Origin: Anaerolineales bacterium
Lineage (GTDB): Bacteria > Chloroflexota > Anaerolineae > Aggregatilineales > J027
Direction of reading: 5' to 3'
Assembly (NCBI GenBank): GCA_020634155.1
Contig: JACKCI010000001.1
Location: 2,046,001 to 2,110,000 of the forward strand
Length of the DNA stretch: 64,000 nt
The translations under genes were made by a program, and so were the position numbers. Every line of letters begins with the position of its first letter. Position 1 is the first letter of the stretch. Under the pieces are notes generated by a model. It had not been told where the DNA came from and did not search any database. It saw only the letters and a program-made list of their open reading frames with translations. Positions 61,069 to 64,000 of the stretch are shown here, piece by piece.

Positions 61069-64000
61069 CTAGAGGGTCTCAACCCATACCCGATCCCCGT
61101 TGATTTTGGCTTGGGCCAGTTCATCAATCAATTCTTGGCAAACCCCCGTGAAACTGGGGAATTGGATGGTAGCCTCATATTCCTCATCCCAGTAGACCTC
61201 AATCCATAGGTCATCAGGGCCGGGATAGCCGCTGACAATGCCATGAATAATCTCCAACTGGCGCATATCACGGTTCGAATCGCCAGAACGCTGGAGCGCA
61301 ATATGGAGTCGATAACGCTCCTCAACTATCGCGGTGGGGGCAGTGCTGATAACGGCAGCCGGCTGACTTTGTACTACTGGTGCTGATTCCTCCTCAAATG
61401 GCACTTCCTCAACAGTCTCTTCCGTCACTGGCGGCGGCGCGGGCGGATGTCCATTGCCGTTGCCATTGTGAGCCGCAACAGGAGGCTGCCAAACGTCGTC
61501 ATCGGGAAAATAGGGCGGCTCTTCAGGCATGTCATCAGCGGGCGGATAGTAACCGTCATCTTCGCTGTCATCATCCGATGAACTATCATCGCTATTCAAT
61601 GTCCATGTGGCAAGATTGGCATAAGCGTTGATACTGGTGGCAACATCAATTGCTTGGACTTCGGTAGCGCGTTGGCTGACTTTCTCAGCCACAATCTGCA
61701 TCTCGTCATTACGGGAATCGGCCTTGCCATCAATGATAATAACCGTATCTGGCTGCACATAGCCCTTATACATGCCCCATGTACGCGGGAACATCACGCA
61801 GGGAATCATGCCTTGCAGGTCTTCGATGGTCACAATTGCCATCGTGTCGCCCTTCTTGGTGGTAATGGTACGGATGTCATTGACCAAGCCCGCCACCCGT
61901 ATGTTGCGCCCAACCAAGCTTTCATCATGCAGCACTTCATCCGAACTCAGGCACCCGATATTTTCCAGAGTTTTACTGAGTTCCTTGAGAGGGTGGTCGG
62001 TGATGTAGAAACCCAACAAGTCTTTTTCCCAACGCAGTTGCTCACGTTTATTGGCAACCTCGGCAGGTGTTTCAATCGTACTCCAGACCGACCCTGCGCT
62101 GGGCTGGCCTGCCTCGCTGCTTTCAAATAGGTCGAACATGCTGATTTGCCCAACATCGGCTGCTTTGCGCCGTTCAATGCTATGGCTCATAAGGCGCTCT
62201 AGGTTATGGAGCAAGATGGGACGCTCACCAAGGTCATCGAGGGCACCCACCCGAATCAACGACTCAAGGGCGCGTTTACCGACGACCCGCATATCGCAGC
62301 GCGACAGAAAGTCATCAAGATCAGTGAAGCGTCCATTGGCATCACGCTCATGGGCGATATGGTCAATGGCACCCGCCCCCACATTCTTAATCGCGCCCAT
62401 GCCGAAGCGGATATGGCGGGAGCCGTCGGCGTATTGCTCAATGATGAAGTCGGCATAGGAATGGTTGACATGGGGGGGCAAAATCTCAATGCCCATGCGA
62501 TAGCAGTCCGCCGCAAAGAGGCTGACCTTGGCCGCCACATCGTAATAGACCGACATCAGCGCGGTCATGTACTCATGGGGGTAGTGGCATTTGAGATAAG
62601 CTGTTTGGCAAGTAATGACGGCGTAATCTGCCGCGTGGGAGTTATGGACGATGATGTCATTGGCAATAAAGTTATGGTCGCCCTCAATGGTCAAGTCGTA
62701 AGTGGGTTGGTCGCCGATATATTCAATGGAAACAACTTTGTCCCAGTAGATGTCGCCATCACCATCATGGGGCAATGGCTCAATAACCGTGAGGCGATAA
62801 TGCGATGATACTGCCTCAATCTGGACCATAATTCCTAATCGCAACAACAGATGTTGCATTTGATGGGCCATACGCTTAGAGGTGGTTATAAACGCGCTTG
62901 TAAGGTCGCCCGCAGGTTGCCATAAATGACCAATGACCTGTTCAATCTGGCGATTATTGAGGGTGAATATCTCGCTGGGCAGTGCTTCCAATTGGTCTGT
63001 TAATGCGAGTTCATGCTCCGGCCATGCTTGTTGCCCCTCCACATCAATTCGGCGCGGGACGGCAATCCGGTCATTCGGCTGCAAGTCGCCCAGCAAACGC
63101 CAGCCCGTGAAGGTATACAAAGGATGGTTCGCCGTCGCTTCAAGTTGGCGGCCCAATTGGGTGGTCAGGCGATACACAGGTTTAACACCATTGCTCATGA
63201 CCGCGCTAATGATACCTGACTTGAGTTTGAGGGTGTCGGTATCCATCGCAAGGGTAGCATCGATCTGGACGCTCCCCGTTGCCAAGTCCTCAACCGTGTG
63301 CAGACAACCTGTGGCTGCATCAATAATCTCGGTGCTGCCCACCACGCACTTGTTGAAGCCATAATTGGCGAAATACTCAATTTGGTCGAAAATCGCCCCC
63401 GCCGTCTCTGGGTCTACCTCGTTATCGGGGCCGCGCTCCATAAAGATTTCCCGATGCTCTTGGAGGTCTTTGGCTTTCTTCTTAGAGACGGCCCGCCGCA
63501 TTAAGTCGGCCTCACCCAAGCCATAGCCAAATAGCTCGGCGGCTATCTGCATAATCTGCTCTTGGTAGGTGATGATGCCGTAGGTGTTGCCGATGATGGG
63601 TTCCAGCTTGGGGTGCAGATATTCGATACCCTCTTCGCCATGCAGCCGACGGTTGAACTGCGGGATAAATTGCATCGGGCCGGGGCGGTAGAGCGAAATA
63701 GCCGCGATGATATTCTCAAAGTTCTTGGGGCGCATCCCCTTGAGCATTTGGCGCATCCCGCTACTTTCCAATTGGAAGACGCCGACCGTCTCACCCCGTC
63801 CCAACATCTTGAAGACTTCCTCGACACGGCGCGTCACTTCGGGGTCGTTGGGGTCAGGCTTGATAGGGATATTCGACATGTCGTAGTGAATGCCGTGATA
63901 CTGCTCAATCAGTTCGCAGGCCTTCCGCATGATGGTCAGGGTAGAAAGCCCCAAAAAGTCGATTTTGAGCAAGCCGATACTCTCAGCCGTCTCCATTGGA
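61069..64000 (-). CDS. dnaE: DNA polymerase III alpha subunit, C-terminal part, interrupted by an intein
   Basis: About 976 residues to the window's right edge; the gene begins outside. The polymerase part shows SIGLLKIDFLGLSTLTIM, GETVGVFQLESSGMRQML (in parts), YRPGPMQFIP, YGIITYQEQIMQIA and MRRAVSKKK. After the intein come SHAADYAVITCQTAYLK, a helix-hairpin-helix (KRALESLIRVGALDDL) and an OB domain (RVAGLVNDIRTITTKKGD, TIEDLQGMIPCVMFPR). An acidic, Pro-rich linker (about 800-875) and a final domain of about 100 residues follow. DnaE is the replicative polymerase, so the intein must splice for growth. The N-terminal PHP domain is not in view. Confidence 0.95.
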   Translation of the reverse strand, partial: PMETAESIGLLKIDFLGLSTLTIMRKACELIEQYHGIHYDMSNIPIKPDPNDPEVTRRVEEVFKMLGRGETVGVFQLESSGMRQMLKGMRPKNFENIIAAISLYRPGPMQFIPQFNRRLHGEEGIEYLHPKLEPIIGNTYGIITYQEQIMQIAAELFGYGLGEADLMRRAVSKKKAKDLQEHREIFMERGPDNEVDPETAGAIFDQIEYFANYGFNKCVVGSTEIIDAATGCLHTVEDLATGSVQIDATLAMDTDTLKLKSGIISAVMSNGVKPVYRLTTQLGRQLEATANHPLYTFTGWRLLGDLQPNDRIAVPRRIDVEGQQAWPEHELALTDQLEALPSEIFTLNNRQIEQVIGHLWQPAGDLTSAFITTSKRMAHQMQHLLLRLGIMVQIEAVSSHYRLTVIEPLPHDGDGDIYWDKVVSIEYIGDQPTYDLTIEGDHNFIANDIIVHNSHAADYAVITCQTAYLKCHYPHEYMTALMSVYYDVAAKVSLFAADCYRMGIEILPPHVNHSYADFIIEQYADGSRHIRFGMGAIKNVGAGAIDHIAHERDANGRFTDLDDFLSRCDMRVVGKRALESLIRVGALDDLGERPILLHNLERLMSHSIERRKAADVGQISMFDLFESSEAGQPSAGSVWSTIETPAEVANKREQLRWEKDLLGFYITDHPLKELSKTLENIGCLSSDEVLHDESLVGRNIRVAGLVNDIRTITTKKGDTMAIVTIEDLQGMIPCVMFPRTWGMYKGYVQPDTVIIIDGKADSRNDEMQIVAEKVSQRATEVQAIDVATSINAYANLATWTLNSDDSSSDDDSEDDGYYPPADDMPEEPPYFPDDDVWQPPVAAHNGNGNGHPPAPPPVTEETVEEVPFEEESAPVVQSQPAAVISTAPTAIVEERYRLHIALQRSGDSNRDMRQLEIIHGIVSGYPGPDDLWIEVYWDEEYEATIQFPSFTGVCQELIDELAQAKINGDRVWVETL
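62641..63348 (-). other. Intein in dnaE (236 residues) with decayed endonuclease
   Basis: The coding frame is continuous. The insertion begins with Cys after YGFNK (block A: CVVGSTEII) and ends with His-Asn before SHAADYAV (block G: IIVHN, then Ser+1). Block B is LEATANHPLYTF and block F YDLTIEGDHNFIAN. Removing codons 63348-62641 restores the uninterrupted polymerase sequence YGFNK-SHAADY. The middle has a LAGLIDADG-like remnant: QVIGHLWQPAGD and RMAHQMQHLLLRLGI. At 236 residues it is larger than a minimal intein and smaller than one with a full endonuclease. Confidence 0.93.

Noticed and set aside
1..64000. tRNA, rRNA, CRISPR arrays, insertion sequences or prophage genes
   Set aside because: Gaps are too short and show no cloverleaf, regular repeat-spacer pattern, transposase, integrase or phage structural gene. 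Small unannotated RNAs cannot be excluded by eye.

Overview
The window is a dense bacterial chromosome segment: about 60 protein genes, mostly short gaps, no rRNA, tRNA, CRISPR array or insertion sequence that I can see. Protein style suggests Chloroflexota (Anaerolineae-like): a Hanks kinase with an extracellular SH3-like part, a lone roadblock protein, a Gram-positive-type YidC, expanded Liv permeases and Wzm/Wzt polymer export. This placement is inference from family resemblance. An HPPD-type dioxygenase implies use of oxygen.

Layout. 0-10 kb: tail of a methyltransferase, a PAAR protein, a Ser/Thr kinase paired with a secreted TlpA-type thioredoxin, a beta-CASP nuclease with a duplicated C-terminal domain, a hydrolase, a roadblock protein, an M20-type peptidase and a transaldolase-like protein. 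10-18 kb: a pseudo-receiver regulator, then a leftward run from ParA through a repeat-containing membrane protein, hppD, a FAH-family hydrolase, a lipoprotein, Fur, a zinc-ribbon protein and an unknown. 17.9-24 kb: the conserved origin-type cluster rpmH-rnpA-yidD-(PQQ-repeat lipoprotein)-yidC-khpB, then gyrB with its own promoter, ending at a bidirectional terminator. 24-31 kb: an HtrA-like protease, a LuxR-type regulator, a LysE exporter, an FtsX/MacB-type permease flanked by two ATPases, and a STAS protein. 31-41 kb: a complete Liv-type ABC importer, an alpha/beta hydrolase, an acyl-CoA ligase, a FabH-like enzyme and two stand-alone receivers.

41.7-59 kb is one leftward surface-polysaccharide locus: four recognisable glycosyltransferases plus one likely one, two methyltransferases, three asparagine-synthase-like proteins, Wzt/Wzm, an initiating sugar-phosphate transferase, a DegT aminotransferase (apparently starting at ATC) and a nucleotidyltransferase-fold protein. 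Its middle (about 50.7-54 kb) is clearly richer in A+T. 59-64 kb: an ABC-F ATPase whose 250-base leader holds a promoter, an 8-codon reading frame and a strong terminator hairpin, then convergent dnaE interrupted by a 236-residue intein.

The most interesting items are the ABC-F leader (candidate antibiotic-sensing attenuator), the dnaE intein with a decayed endonuclease, the non-standard start of the DegT gene, the inverted repeat overlapping the gyrB promoter, the duplicated tail of the beta-CASP nuclease, and the triple asparagine-synthase set in the polysaccharide locus.
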